In this document: piece by piece, positions 25,930 through 34,972 of the stretch
How positions within the stretch are numbered: the first letter of the stretch is position 1
Layout: every line of letters begins with the position of its first letter
DNA from: an uncultured Chiayiivirga sp.
GTDB lineage: Bacteria > Pseudomonadota > Gammaproteobacteria > Xanthomonadales > Xanthomonadaceae
NCBI GenBank assembly: GCA_934525595.1
Contig: CAKSZJ010000016.1
Span: 8,172-72,171, forward strand
Reading direction: 5' to 3'
DNA length: 64,000 nucleotides
Notes under the pieces: model-generated
What the model saw: only the letters and a program-made list of their open reading frames with translations
Databases searched by the model: none
Told to the model about the DNA's origin: nothing
Made by a program: the position numbers and the translations under genes

Positions 25930-26616
25930 ATGCACGATTTCATCGAAATCCACGAAGATGCCGTTTCGCGCGAGGACTGCGCCGCCATCATCGCGCGCTT
26001 CGAGGCCGAGGGCGGCGGCACGCCCGGGCGCGTGGGCTCGGGCTATTTCCCCGAGCTCAAGGACAGCAGCGACATCACCCTCGAAGGCCGGCCGCAGTGG
26101 GAGGACGTGCAGAACCTGCTGCTCGGCGCCGCGCTGCGCGCCACCCGTGCCTACCTGCGGCGCTATCCCTACACCGTGCTGGCGCCGCTGATGCTGCAGA
26201 CCGGCAATCCGCCGCGGCGGCTGGCCGAGCAGGATCTCCACACCATGGACGAGGCCACGCTGACGCGCCTGGTGCAGGCCGTGCTGCGGCCGGGCTCGAT
26301 CAACCTGCAGCGCTACACCGCCGACAAGGGCGGGTATCCCTACTGGCACTGCGAGCTTTTCCCGCGCGATGAACAGTGCGACACGCTGCACCGGCATCTC
26401 CTGTGGACGCTTTACCTCAACGACGAGTTCGAGGAAGGCGAAACCGAGTTCCTCTACCAGAACCGCAAGGTGAAGCCGCGCACCGGCAGCCTGCTGGTGG
26501 CGCCTGCAGCCTTCACCCACACCCATCGCGGCAACATGCCGCGCGGCGGCGCCAAGTACATCGCCACAAGCTGGATCCTGTTCCAGCGCGCCGCACAGCT
26601 GTTTCCGGCAGGGTGA
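25930..26616 (+). CDS. 2-oxoglutarate/Fe(II)-dependent oxygenase (prolyl 4-hydroxylase-like)
   Basis: A 228-residue protein of the 2OG-Fe(II) dioxygenase superfamily. The double-stranded beta-helix motifs are WHCELFPRD (first iron ligands), YLNDEFEEGETEFLYQ and VKPRTGSLLVAPAAFTHTHRG (distal His), with the 2OG-binding Arg in MPRGGAKYIATSW. In bacteria such enzymes hydroxylate proteins such as EF-Tu or small molecules; the substrate here is unknown. No signal peptide. The gene begins 80 bases after the DUF3106 gene and has a possible TACCCT -10 element just upstream, so it may be a separate transcript. Confidence 0.82.
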   Translation: MHDFIEIHEDAVSREDCAAIIARFEAEGGGTPGRVGSGYFPELKDSSDITLEGRPQWEDVQNLLLGAALRATRAYLRRYPYTVLAPLMLQTGNPPRRLAEQDLHTMDEATLTRLVQAVLRPGSINLQRYTADKGGYPYWHCELFPRDEQCDTLHRHLLWTLYLNDEFEEGETEFLYQNRKVKPRTGSLLVAPAAFTHTHRGNMPRGGAKYIATSWILFQRAAQLFPAG

Positions 26617-26670
26617 TGACAATGCGGTGCGAGAACGGCCGGCGCCGCGTGCGCCGCGGGACGGGCTGCC

Positions 26671-27591
26671 GTGGCCTTTGACGCGTTTTTCCTGGTGGTG
26701 CTGATGCTTGCCGTGGGCAAGCTCTGTGCCGCCACGCGCCTGTTCCCCGACAGCGCCGCCGAAGTGCTAAACCAGTTCGTGCTGTATGTCTGCCTGCCGG
26801 CAGCGGTGCTGCGTTACGGCTCGCGCCTGGAGCTTGGGTTCGGCCTGCTTTCCGTCGCGCTGGTGCCCTGGGTGCTCGGCGCGCTTTCGGTGCTGGCGGT
26901 GCTCGCGCTGTGCCGCAGGTTCGGCTGGTCGCGCGAGATCTGCGCCGTGCTCCTGCTGTGCGTGCCGTTGGGCAACACCTCATTCCTGGGCTATCCGCTG
27001 GTGCAGGCGATGCGCGGCGACGCGGCGCTCTCGCACGCGGTGATCTATGACCAGTTCGGCGCCTTCATCATGCTTTCCACCTACGCGCTGGTGGTGCTCT
27101 CGCGCTTTGCCGGCGATGCCCGGCCGAGCGTTGCGCAGATCGTTCGCAGGGTCGCCACCTTCCCGCCCTTCATCGCGCTGGTGCTGGCGCTGACGGTGTT
27201 TCCGGCGCAGCCGCCGACGGCGATCGACGGGGTGCTCCAGCGCCTGTCGGACGCGCTGCTGCCAGTGGTTGCGATGGCCGTCGGACTGCAGCTGCGTCTG
27301 CGCCTGCCGCGCGAGGCGCTCGCGCCCCTGGGGGCGGGCATGGCGCTCAAGCTGCTGGTGCTGCCGACGCTGGCGTTTGCGTGGGTACGGCTGATCGGAA
27401 TGCCCTCGCCCGCGGCCGAGGCCGTGGTTCTGGAAACCGCCATGCCGACGATGATCACCGCCGCGGCGCTTGCCATCTCGCATCGCCTCGCGCCCACGCT
27501 TGCCGCGGCCCTGGTGGGCTACGGCCTGCTCGTTTCCCTCGTCACGTTGCCGCTGTGGAACTTCCTGCTCGACTGCTGGCCGGGGGGGTGA
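26671..27591 (+). CDS. AEC-family (auxin efflux carrier-type) transporter
   Basis: A 306-residue integral membrane protein with about ten helices and the AEC (PF03547) layout: a first half with LNQFVLYVCLPAAVLRYGS, a central CVPLGNTSFLGYP (the conserved N-T-G/S-F-x-G-x-P motif), and a second half with LLPVVAMAVGLQL and ETAMPTMITAAALA. These carriers move malate, malonate or other small organic anions out of the cell in studied bacteria; substrate cannot be predicted here. The start codon is GTG at 26671. Confidence 0.88.
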   Translation: MAFDAFFLVVLMLAVGKLCAATRLFPDSAAEVLNQFVLYVCLPAAVLRYGSRLELGFGLLSVALVPWVLGALSVLAVLALCRRFGWSREICAVLLLCVPLGNTSFLGYPLVQAMRGDAALSHAVIYDQFGAFIMLSTYALVVLSRFAGDARPSVAQIVRRVATFPPFIALVLALTVFPAQPPTAIDGVLQRLSDALLPVVAMAVGLQLRLRLPREALAPLGAGMALKLLVLPTLAFAWVRLIGMPSPAAEAVVLETAMPTMITAAALAISHRLAPTLAAALVGYGLLVSLVTLPLWNFLLDCWPGG

Positions 27592-27618
27592 GGCATTCGG
27601 CAGCCCAGGCCGCGTGCG

Positions 27619-27624
27619 TATAAT
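27619..27624 (+). promoter_or_regulatory. Candidate -10 box upstream of the HD-like gene
   Basis: A perfect TATAAT hexamer at 27619-27624, 40 bases before the TTG start of the next gene. The matching -35 position holds only a weak ATTCGG. It stands out in GC-rich DNA and lies in a short intergenic region after the AEC gene. Confidence 0.4.
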
Positions 27625-27663
27625 TCTTCGACCGGCCGGATCGGCCGATGCGGGATCCGTGAT

Positions 27664-28725
27664 TTGGACATCGACCCGGCCGCGCGCCACCACGCCGACG
27701 CCATAGAGGCCGAACTGCCCGACGGCGATGCCGCTGCCGCACTGCTTCTTGCGCGCAGGCCCGAGCTGGTGTCGTGGATCCTGCAGTGGCAGCGCGGCCT
27801 GATCGAAACCTTCGGCGGCGAGCTGCGTCCGGACGCGCTCCGCGGCGGTGTCGCACTGAGCATCGCGCTGGCGCGCATGGGCCTGCGCCACGGCAGCTGG
27901 GGCGAGGATTTCCATGCCTACCACAACGAGAACCACGCGCTGGAGCTGATGGATGGGCGCCTCGGGCGACTGATATCGGCAGCGGGTGAGGCGTTCGACG
28001 GACGCGATCGGATCGCGCTGATGCTGTTCTGCGCCTGCCACGACCTGCGCCAGCGCGAGGAGGGCGAGGGCGACGGGCCGGTGGGGCCGAACGAAGCGGC
28101 CAGCATGGCCGAGAGCCGGCGCATCCTGACGGCCGCCGGCTTCGATCCCGTGCGCGATGCCTGGCTCTACGGAACCCTGGAGCTGGCAATCGCCGGCTCC
28201 ACCTTCGACGCCCGCCCGCTGCCGCCGGGCAGTCGCAGCAATACCGCCGAACTTGCCGCGCGCGGCGGCGCGCTCGCGCCCCACCTGCCGGAGTGGCTGG
28301 ACGAGCGCGAGCCGGGCTGGCGCGAGGATCCTGCCCGGGTGCGCGCGCTGGCGCTGGCGCAGGTCGCTTCGGATCTGGACACCGCCAACGTCGCCGAGCC
28401 GCTGCTGGAGCTGGTCGCCAGCTCGATCCGGCTGTGCGAGGAGCGCGAGATGCGCGCCGGCCGTTCGCTGGGCGAGGCCCACTCGGCCGCGCCGTGTCTG
28501 GGCTTCCTGACCGAAGGGCAGGAACGCTACTTCTTCGAGCTGCACCGCTTCTGCTCCGGGCCCGGGCAGCTGGCCTTTGCCGAAGGCAAGGCCGCCAACG
28601 CGGCGCCGATGCGCGCACTTCTGGGCGTGCTGCGCGAGGACCATGCCGACGGTCCCGACCCGCGCCAGTGCGGGCTGGACGTGATCCGCCACTTCGCGCG
28701 GCTGGCGCTGCGGGTTTCCGGATGA
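27664..28725 (+). CDS. HD-domain-like metal-dependent hydrolase, function unknown
   Basis: A 353-residue protein that looks like an HD/PDEase-type metal hydrolase: AYHNENHALELMD gives the first histidine pair, MLFCACHDLRQREEG the His-Asp pair, and VASDLDTANVAEP the third Asp. This order (H..H..HD..D) is that of HD phosphohydrolases, but no known substrate group can be assigned. It has no signal peptide or membrane helix. The start is TTG at 27664; no ATG fits the domain boundary. Its stop overlaps the pyrE start by four bases (ATGA), so it may be co-translated with the pyrimidine gene, which could hint at nucleotide chemistry. Confidence 0.65.
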   Translation: MDIDPAARHHADAIEAELPDGDAAAALLLARRPELVSWILQWQRGLIETFGGELRPDALRGGVALSIALARMGLRHGSWGEDFHAYHNENHALELMDGRLGRLISAAGEAFDGRDRIALMLFCACHDLRQREEGEGDGPVGPNEAASMAESRRILTAAGFDPVRDAWLYGTLELAIAGSTFDARPLPPGSRSNTAELAARGGALAPHLPEWLDEREPGWREDPARVRALALAQVASDLDTANVAEPLLELVASSIRLCEEREMRAGRSLGEAHSAAPCLGFLTEGQERYFFELHRFCSGPGQLAFAEGKAANAAPMRALLGVLREDHADGPDPRQCGLDVIRHFARLALRVSG

Positions 28726-29387
28726 ACGTGAAAGAACATCAGTCCCGATTCTTCGATCTGGCGCTGCGCTGCGAGGTGCTGCGCTTCGGCGAGTTCACCC
28801 TCAAGTCCGGGCGCGTGAGCCCCTATTTCTTCAACGCCGGCCGCTTCGACCACGGCGCCGCGCTGGAGACGCTGGGGCAGTGCTATGCGCAGGCGCTGCA
28901 AGACGCGGGCCTGGAGTTCGACATGCTGTTCGGCCCGGCCTACAAGGGCATCCCTCTCGCAACCACGCTCGCCATCGCTCTCGCGGCGCGCGGGCGTGAC
29001 GTGCCGGTGGCCTTCAACCGCAAGGAGGCCAAGGCGCACGGCGAGGGCGGCCAGCTGATCGGGGCGCCGCTCAAGGGGCGCGTGCTCGTGGTGGATGACG
29101 TCGTGACGGCCGGCACTGCGGTGCGCGAATCCATCGCCCTGATCCGCGCTGCCGGCGCGAGTCCCTGCGGCGTGCTGGTCGCGCTCGATCGCCAGGAACG
29201 AGGTGAATCGGGCCTGTCCGCCACCCAGGAAATCACCGCGCATGCGGGCATTCCGGTCGTTTCGATTGCGCGGCTGGAAGAATTGCTGACCTATACTTCC
29301 GGCCAGCCGGCGCTGCATGACCACCTGGAGCGCCTGCGAGCCTACCGCGCGCGCTACGGCGTCGCGCGGCTCGTACCGTCCCACTGA
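28722..29387 (+). CDS. pyrE: Orotate phosphoribosyltransferase PyrE
   Basis: A 221-residue enzyme of the usual length. It converts orotate and PRPP to orotidine monophosphate in pyrimidine synthesis. FGEFTLKSGRVSPYFFNAG is the characteristic opening block, FGPAYKGIPLA contacts orotate, and VLVVDDVVTAGTAVRES is the PRPP loop. The ATG at 28722 overlaps the preceding HD-like gene. No other pyrimidine genes are adjacent, which is normal for pyrE in gammaproteobacteria. Confidence 0.96.
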   Translation: MNVKEHQSRFFDLALRCEVLRFGEFTLKSGRVSPYFFNAGRFDHGAALETLGQCYAQALQDAGLEFDMLFGPAYKGIPLATTLAIALAARGRDVPVAFNRKEAKAHGEGGQLIGAPLKGRVLVVDDVVTAGTAVRESIALIRAAGASPCGVLVALDRQERGESGLSATQEITAHAGIPVVSIARLEELLTYTSGQPALHDHLERLRAYRARYGVARLVPSH

Positions 29388-29405
29388 TTTTCCGCAGGTT
29401 CCCGA

Positions 29406-30062
29406 GTGAAAACGACAGCTGCCCTTCCCCTGATCGCCGGCGTGCTCTGCCTTGCACTCGGCGCGCTTTCGCCCGATGCCCAGGCCCAGCGCAAGCTCTA
29501 CCGCTGGACGGACAAGGACGGCAACGTGCATTACACCGACTCGCTCCCGGCCGAGGCGGTGAAGGACAAGCAGGAAGAGCTCAACAGCCAGGGCATCACC
29601 GTCAAGACCACCGAGCGCGAGCGCACCGCCGAGGAACAGGCCGCCTGGGAGGCCGAACAGGCCGAGCAGGAAAAGCTGCGCGCGGCCGCCGAGGAAAAGG
29701 CCAAGATGGATTCGGTGCTGACCTCGTCCTATCCCAGCGAGGCGGATCTGCAGCGCGCCTACCGCGAGCGCTTCGACCTGATCGAGCAGAGCCTGGAGTC
29801 GGCGCGGGTGGGTATTCGCAGCCAGGAAAAGAGCCTGGCGGAACTCCTCGACCACGCCGCCGACCTCGAACGCAACGGCAAGGTCGTGCCGGCGCAGATC
29901 AAGGAATCGATCCGGCGCGCGCGTTCGCAGGTGGCCGAGCAGCGCAGCTACCTCGAGCGACGCGAGAGTGAACGCACCGCCCTGCACGCCGAATTCGACC
30001 GGCTGCTGGCGCGCTATCGCGAGCTCAAGGGCATCACGCCGCCCGCGCCGAAGGACGCCTGA
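29406..30062 (+). CDS. Exported DUF4124 domain protein with coiled coil
   Basis: A 218-residue protein with a signal peptide (residues 1-27, DAQA-Q cleavage), a short DUF4124 domain (KLYRWTDKDGNVHYTDSLP), then a long charged helical region rich in Glu, Lys, Arg and Ala (about 65-205) likely to form a coiled coil. DUF4124 is a small exported domain of unknown role, common in Lysobacterales. The start is GTG at 29406, 18 bases after pyrE. Its last 49 bases overlap the end of xdhC on the opposite strand. Confidence 0.8.
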   Translation: MKTTAALPLIAGVLCLALGALSPDAQAQRKLYRWTDKDGNVHYTDSLPAEAVKDKQEELNSQGITVKTTERERTAEEQAAWEAEQAEQEKLRAAAEEKAKMDSVLTSSYPSEADLQRAYRERFDLIEQSLESARVGIRSQEKSLAELLDHAADLERNGKVVPAQIKESIRRARSQVAEQRSYLERRESERTALHAEFDRLLARYRELKGITPPAPKDA

Positions 30063-30952
30063 GTCACCCCGTCGCGCTGCGCGCTGCGTTGCGCGATGAG
30101 CTGGGCGAGGATTCCAACCGCGATCTCATGCGGCGTTTCGTCGCCGATCGGCAGGCCGACCGGCGCTTCCAGGTCTTTCAGCCACGCCGCGTGTGCGGGA
30201 AGCGCGCGGCGCACCTGCGCGATGCGCCTGCGGCTGCCCATCATGCCGAGGAAAGCGTGGCCGACGCCCGCGAGTGCCTCCAGCGCGGCGACGTCGGTCG
30301 CATAGTCGCGACTGAGCAGCACGATGTAGAGGGCGCGCGCGGTGTCGGCCGCGCGGCGCAGGCTGTCCGGCGCGGCGTCGATGCAGACCGCCGCGCGGTG
30401 GCGCCCGGGCGGAAAGCACTCGGCCCGTGAATCGGCCAGCCAGACCTCGAAATCGACGAATCCGGCCATCTCCGCCAGCGCGTGTCCGCAGTGTCCCGCC
30501 CCGACGACCAGCAGGCGCGCGCGCGGATGCAGGATCTGCGAGGCCGCATCCGCGTCGCCCAGCGCGGTGCCCGACAGCGCCTCGCGTCCACCCGCGGCCA
30601 GCGTCGCTGCGATGGCGCGGGCGCGGGCCTGATCGTCCGCGCCCCGCCAGACCCGCACGGCGACCCGCATCGTGCCGCCGCACACGCCGGCCGAGCCGGG
30701 CTGGCCGTTCAGCGCGATCGTGAGCGCCTCGCTTCCGCCACCGACGACAAGCCGCCGCCGCGCCGCTTCGATGACGCGCGCCTCCATCGCGCCGCCGCCG
30801 ACGCTGAAGGCAATGCGGTCGGGTTCGACAAGCATTCGCGCGCCCGGCTTGCGCGGCGTCGCGCCGTGCGTTGCGAGGACGCTCGCCAGCGCTACGCCGC
30901 GACCGTCGGCCAGGCGTTCGGCCAGGCAGGCGAACAGCGCCTCGTCCATCAC
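30014..30952 (-). CDS. xdhC: Xanthine dehydrogenase accessory protein XdhC
   Basis: A 312-residue XdhC/CoxI-family protein. Its N-terminal domain contains ATHGATPRKPGARM and VGGGAMEARVI, followed by a PGSAGVCGGTMRV cysteine motif, and the C-terminal Rossmann-like domain holds LLVVGAGHCGHALAEMAGF and GMMGSRRRI. XdhC binds the molybdenum cofactor, promotes its sulfuration and delivers it to XdhB. The gene overlaps the xdhB stop by four bases and is the last of the xdhA-xdhB-xdhC run. Two ATGs in tandem (30952 and 30949) are possible starts. The gene end overlaps the end of the DUF4124 gene. Confidence 0.93.
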   Translation of the reverse strand: MMDEALFACLAERLADGRGVALASVLATHGATPRKPGARMLVEPDRIAFSVGGGAMEARVIEAARRRLVVGGGSEALTIALNGQPGSAGVCGGTMRVAVRVWRGADDQARARAIAATLAAGGREALSGTALGDADAASQILHPRARLLVVGAGHCGHALAEMAGFVDFEVWLADSRAECFPPGRHRAAVCIDAAPDSLRRAADTARALYIVLLSRDYATDVAALEALAGVGHAFLGMMGSRRRIAQVRRALPAHAAWLKDLEAPVGLPIGDETPHEIAVGILAQLIAQRSAQRDGVTQASFGAGGVMPLSSR

Positions 30953-33330
30953 CGCAGGTCCGGGGAGCGCTCCCTTTCCCCATCGGCGCCGGGACGCGGG
31001 TCGGGGTGAGGGAGCCTTTCGCGCAGCGCGTGAACGGCGCGAAAGATCGCTTCGGGCGTGGCCGGCGCGGCCAGCTCAACGCGGCGCGGATCGTTGCCGA
31101 ACGCGGCCACCGCCTCGCGGATCGCCTCACGTGCGGCAATGGCCAGCATCAGCGGTGGTTCGCCTACCGCCTTGCTTCCGAAGATCACATCGGCAGTCGG
31201 CGGCCTGCTGCGCTGGAACAGTGCGGTGCGGAAGTCTTCCGGCACATCGCCCAGGGTTGGAATCTTGTAGGTGCTCGGCGCATCGGTCAGCAGCCGGCCC
31301 TCGTCTGAAAAACGCAGCTCCTCGCAGGTCAGCCAGCCCAGACCCTGCACGAAACCGCCCTCGATCTGGCCGCGGTCGATGCCCGGGTTCAGTGAATCTC
31401 CGACATCGTGCAGGATGTCCACGCGCAGCAGCCGATGCGCGCCGGTCTCGCCGTCCACTTCGACCTCGCACACCGCCGCGCCGAAGGCGAAGTAATAGAA
31501 CGGATGCCCCTTGCCGGTGGCCGGATCCCAGCGCAGTCCCGGCGTGCGGTAAAAGCCCGTGGCCGAAAGGCTCACGCGCTGCGCGTAGGCCGCCTTCACC
31601 ACCGCGACGAAATCCAGGCACGCATCGGGTGCGTGGCGCAGATGCACGGCATCGTTGGCAAACACCACCTCGTCCGCCGCGCCGTGCAGCAGCTCCGCCG
31701 CCGCCGGACGCAGCCGGGCAAGCACGGTTTCGCACGCGGCCTTCACCGCCTGCCCGTTGAGGTCCGCGCCGGTGCTGGCGGCCGTGGCCGAGGTGTTGGG
31801 TACCTTGTCGGTGCTGGTGGGCATGATGCGCAGCCGTGCCGTGGAAACGCCTAGCGTGCGCGCCGCCACCGCAAGCATCTTGGTGTGCAGGCCCTGGCCC
31901 ATTTCCGTGCCGCCGTGATTCACCTGGATGCTGCCATCGGTATAGATGTGCACCAGCGCGCCGGCCTGGTTGTACTCGGTCTTGTTGAAGGAAATGCCGA
32001 ACTTGATCGGGGTGATGGCAATGCCGCGCTTGCTGTGCCGGTGCGCCGCATTGAAGGCGGCGACCTGTTCGCGGCGTGCGGTGAAGTCGCTGCGCTGCAG
32101 CGCCTGCGCCCACAGCTCGTGCATGTGGCTGTCGATCACCGGCTGGTCGTAGTGCGTGGTCTGGCCTTCGCGGTAGAAATTGCGCGCCCGCACCTCGTGC
32201 GCCGGCAGGCCGAGATGCCGCGCAACCTGTTCGAGGATTTCCTCGCCCACGATCACGCCCTGCGGCCCGCCGAAGCCGCGGAACGCGGTGTTGGAGGGCA
32301 GGTGGGTGCGGCAGATGCGTCCGACCACGCGCACGTTCGGGCAGAAGTAGGCGTTGTCCACGTGCACCATCGCGCGCGACAGCACCGGCGGGGAGAGATC
32401 GCAGCTCCAGCCACCGTTGGCGATGAGCTGCACCGCCATGGCGCGCAGCGTGCCGTCGCGTTCGCAGCCCACGCGCCAGCGCGCGAGGAAGGGGTGGCGC
32501 TTGCCGGTCATGCGCATGTCCAGCCCGCGCTCAAGCTTGATCCGCACGGGTTTCCCCGTGCGCCACGCCGCCAGCGCGGCGACGGCGGCATACGGGTTGG
32601 CCTGGGTTTCCTTGCCGCCGAAGCCGCCGCCCATGCGCAGCGAGCGGCACACCACCTGGCTGGCCGGCAGCCCGAGCACGTGTGCGACGATGGCCTGGGT
32701 TTCGCTCGGATGCTGGGTGGATGCGGTCACCTGCACCACGCCTTCCGAATCCACCATCGCCCAGCTCGCCTGGGTTTCCAGATAGAAATGCTCCTGCCCG
32801 CCGACGTGCAGCTCGCCTTCCAGCACGATGGGCGCGGCAGCCAGCGCCGTTTCCGCATCGCCGCGCACAATCTGCGAAGGAGGCAGGTGGAAGGCCTCTG
32901 CGGCCAGCGCTGCCTCGATGGTGAGGATCGCCGGCAGCGGCTCGTATTCGACGATCACATTCGCCGCCGCCGCGCGCGCCGTGGCTTCGTCCCTGGCAAC
33001 CACCCACGCCACGGACTGCCCGTGGAACGACACCACGTCAGCCGCGATGATCGGCTCGTCGTGCAGGATCGCGCCGCTGTTGTTCTCGCCGGGAATGTCG
33101 GCGGCGGTCAGCACGGTTTCCACGCCGGGCATCGCCAAGGCGGGCGAGGTGTCGATGCGCAGTACCTTCGCATGCGCATGCTTTGATGCTACCGGCCAGA
33201 CGCTCAGCAGGCCCACGGGCGGATGCTGCTCGTCGGTGTATACCGCCCGCCCGGTGACGTGGCCGACGGCGCTTTCGTGCTTGAGCTGCGAGGGATCTCC
33301 GGCAGCAGGAGCGGGCTGGCGCAAGGTCAT
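30949..33330 (-). CDS. xdhB: Xanthine dehydrogenase molybdopterin-binding subunit XdhB
   Basis: A 793-residue large subunit of bacterial xanthine dehydrogenase, which oxidises hypoxanthine and xanthine to urate. Visible cofactor and substrate motifs include GGQEHFYLETQ, RMGGGFGGKETQ, AFRGFGGPQG, NHGGTEMGQGLHTKM and GSKAVGEPPLML (active-site Glu). The start at MTLRQPAPAAG (ATG 33328-33330) overlaps the xdhA stop by four bases. The last 20 or so residues (ERLPHPDPRPGADGERE) are encoded by a palindromic, repeat-like DNA segment (30963-31015) and extend past the normal family C-terminus; this tail is probably not functional. Confidence 0.95.
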   Translation of the reverse strand: MTLRQPAPAAGDPSQLKHESAVGHVTGRAVYTDEQHPPVGLLSVWPVASKHAHAKVLRIDTSPALAMPGVETVLTAADIPGENNSGAILHDEPIIAADVVSFHGQSVAWVVARDEATARAAAANVIVEYEPLPAILTIEAALAAEAFHLPPSQIVRGDAETALAAAPIVLEGELHVGGQEHFYLETQASWAMVDSEGVVQVTASTQHPSETQAIVAHVLGLPASQVVCRSLRMGGGFGGKETQANPYAAVAALAAWRTGKPVRIKLERGLDMRMTGKRHPFLARWRVGCERDGTLRAMAVQLIANGGWSCDLSPPVLSRAMVHVDNAYFCPNVRVVGRICRTHLPSNTAFRGFGGPQGVIVGEEILEQVARHLGLPAHEVRARNFYREGQTTHYDQPVIDSHMHELWAQALQRSDFTARREQVAAFNAAHRHSKRGIAITPIKFGISFNKTEYNQAGALVHIYTDGSIQVNHGGTEMGQGLHTKMLAVAARTLGVSTARLRIMPTSTDKVPNTSATAASTGADLNGQAVKAACETVLARLRPAAAELLHGAADEVVFANDAVHLRHAPDACLDFVAVVKAAYAQRVSLSATGFYRTPGLRWDPATGKGHPFYYFAFGAAVCEVEVDGETGAHRLLRVDILHDVGDSLNPGIDRGQIEGGFVQGLGWLTCEELRFSDEGRLLTDAPSTYKIPTLGDVPEDFRTALFQRSRPPTADVIFGSKAVGEPPLMLAIAAREAIREAVAAFGNDPRRVELAAPATPEAIFRAVHALRERLPHPDPRPGADGERERSPDLR
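30963..31015. repeat. Palindromic repeat-like element inside the xdhB 3-prime end
   Basis: A perfect palindrome GGGAGCGCTCCC (30963-30974) overlaps arms GCTCCCTTTCCCC (30969-30981) and GGGGTGAGGGAGC (31003-31015), which pair at 11 of 13 positions. The element codes for the low-complexity C-terminal tail of XdhB. Confidence 0.5.
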
Positions 33331-34715
33331 GCCGCCGCCTCCACGCCGAACCTTTCGCGCGCGAACTTCGCGAACAGGTTGGCGCACAGCGCACGGCGGT
33401 AATCGGCGCTGGCGCGGTGATCCGACAGCGGCGTGAACGTCTGCATCAGCGCCGCGCATGCGGCTTTCACGGCGGCAGCATCCAGGCGCTTGCCGAGCAG
33501 CATGGCCTCCACCTCCGTTGCGCGAACCGGCGTTGCGGCAACGCCGCCGAACGCCAGCCGCACATGCGTCACGATGCCGCCTGCGTCGCAGCCGAGGGCG
33601 AACGCTGCGGCGACGATGCTGATGTCGTCGGTCTGGCGCTTGGCGATCTTGTGGCCGGCCTGCACCACGTCATCGCGGCGCGGGATCGTCACCGCCGTGA
33701 TGATCTCGTCCGGCGCGCGCACCGTCTTGCGGTATGCGATGAAGAAGTCCGCCAGCGCGACCTCGCGCCGCCCGTTCGGGCCGGCCAGTTCGACCGTCGC
33801 ATCCAGCGCCAGCAACACCGGCGCGAGATCGCCGATGGGAGACGCCGATCCCAGATTGCCGCCGATCGTCGCGCGGTTGCGCACCTGCCGCGCCGCGAAC
33901 CACGGAAAGAGGTCATCCAGTGCCGGAAACAGCCCGGCCAGCGCGTGTTCGATCCGCGTCAGCGGCACGCCCGCGCCGATGCGCACATGGGGTTCCTGGA
34001 TGGTGATGACATCCAGCTCGGCAATGCGGTCCAGCGCAATGAACGCCGGCGCGACCGCCTGCCCGCGACTCAGGTTCACGCCCAGATCGGTGCCACCGGC
34101 GATGAAGGCCGCGTCCGGGTGCGACGCCTTCAGTGCAATCGCATCGGCCAGCGTCGAAGGGCTGTGGAACGCATCCAGCACCGCCGCATTTTGCGCCGCA
34201 CGCGGCACATCGAGCAGCGCATCGAAGCGGTCTGCCTCGCGCGGAGCAAGGCGCAGCGCCGCCGTCGCATCGCGGATCGAGCGATAGCCGGTGCAGCGGC
34301 AAAGATTGCCTTCGGTGGCGTGGTCGGAAAGTTCATCGCCGTAGTAGCCGGCGAACAGGCTCATCACGAAACCCGGCGTGCAGTAGCCGCACTGCGAGCC
34401 GCCGTACTCCACCATCGCGTGCTGCACTGGGTGCAGCGTCTCGCCCTGCGCCAGCGCCTCCACCGTCAGCACCTCGCGCCCTGGCAGCGCACCCATCGGC
34501 AGCAGGCAGCTGTTGACCGAAACGAACCGCGAACTGCCCGCGCTGTCGGCTTCGACCAGCACCACCGTGCACGCGCCGCAGTCGCCATCGCCGCAGCCTT
34601 CCTTGGTGCCGGCCAGGTGGTGACGCCGCAGCCAGCGCAGCAACGATTCGGTAGGCGGATCGCCGGTCAGGTCGATCGCGCGTCCGTTCAGGGTGAAGGT
34701 GGTGGCGGGGTCCAT
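33327..34715 (-). CDS. xdhA: Xanthine dehydrogenase small subunit XdhA (Fe-S and FAD)
   Basis: A 462-residue subunit carrying two [2Fe-2S] clusters and FAD. The first cluster motif is EGCGDGDCGACTVVL (about residues 38-52), the second CGYCTPGFVMSL plus LCRCTGYRSI. The FAD-binding domain follows with FIAGGTDLGVNLSRG and RNRATIGGNLGSASPIGDL, then the CO dehydrogenase flavoprotein C-terminal domain. It passes electrons from the molybdenum site in XdhB to NAD. The start at MDPATTFTLNG is chosen because the family begins about there; it opens the xdhABC operon. Upstream lie 367 bases with large inverted repeats. Confidence 0.95.
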   Translation of the reverse strand: MDPATTFTLNGRAIDLTGDPPTESLLRWLRRHHLAGTKEGCGDGDCGACTVVLVEADSAGSSRFVSVNSCLLPMGALPGREVLTVEALAQGETLHPVQHAMVEYGGSQCGYCTPGFVMSLFAGYYGDELSDHATEGNLCRCTGYRSIRDATAALRLAPREADRFDALLDVPRAAQNAAVLDAFHSPSTLADAIALKASHPDAAFIAGGTDLGVNLSRGQAVAPAFIALDRIAELDVITIQEPHVRIGAGVPLTRIEHALAGLFPALDDLFPWFAARQVRNRATIGGNLGSASPIGDLAPVLLALDATVELAGPNGRREVALADFFIAYRKTVRAPDEIITAVTIPRRDDVVQAGHKIAKRQTDDISIVAAAFALGCDAGGIVTHVRLAFGGVAATPVRATEVEAMLLGKRLDAAAVKAACAALMQTFTPLSDHRASADYRRALCANLFAKFARERFGVEAAA

Positions 34716-34885
34716 CGGCGAAACATACCGCAGGACACATCGAAAATCCGCCGTCATTGCCGCGCAGACGCACTGCTGTCCGGGGACGTTCCCTCGAAGC
34801 AAACGGGCGCAACAACACTGGCTTCCCCTTATCCCCCGGGATCGAAGTCGCGGCTGGCGAAAGAGGGTGTCCGACAGGGTGTGAT

Positions 34886-34956
34886 GAGGGTACGGGCGAA
34901 GCGGGATAATTAGGTTTCGCAGGAAGGTTGGATTTTCCCGCTTCGCTCGCGCCCTC
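34886..34956. repeat. Long imperfect inverted repeat upstream of xdhA
   Basis: Two 25-base arms (34886-34910 and 34932-34956) match in inverted orientation at 21 of 25 positions around a shared GCGAAGCGGGA core, with a 21-base spacer. It could be a REP/MITE-like element or a regulatory or terminator hairpin; no coding capacity. Confidence 0.6.
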
Positions 34957-34972
34957 ACCCAACCCATACCCG

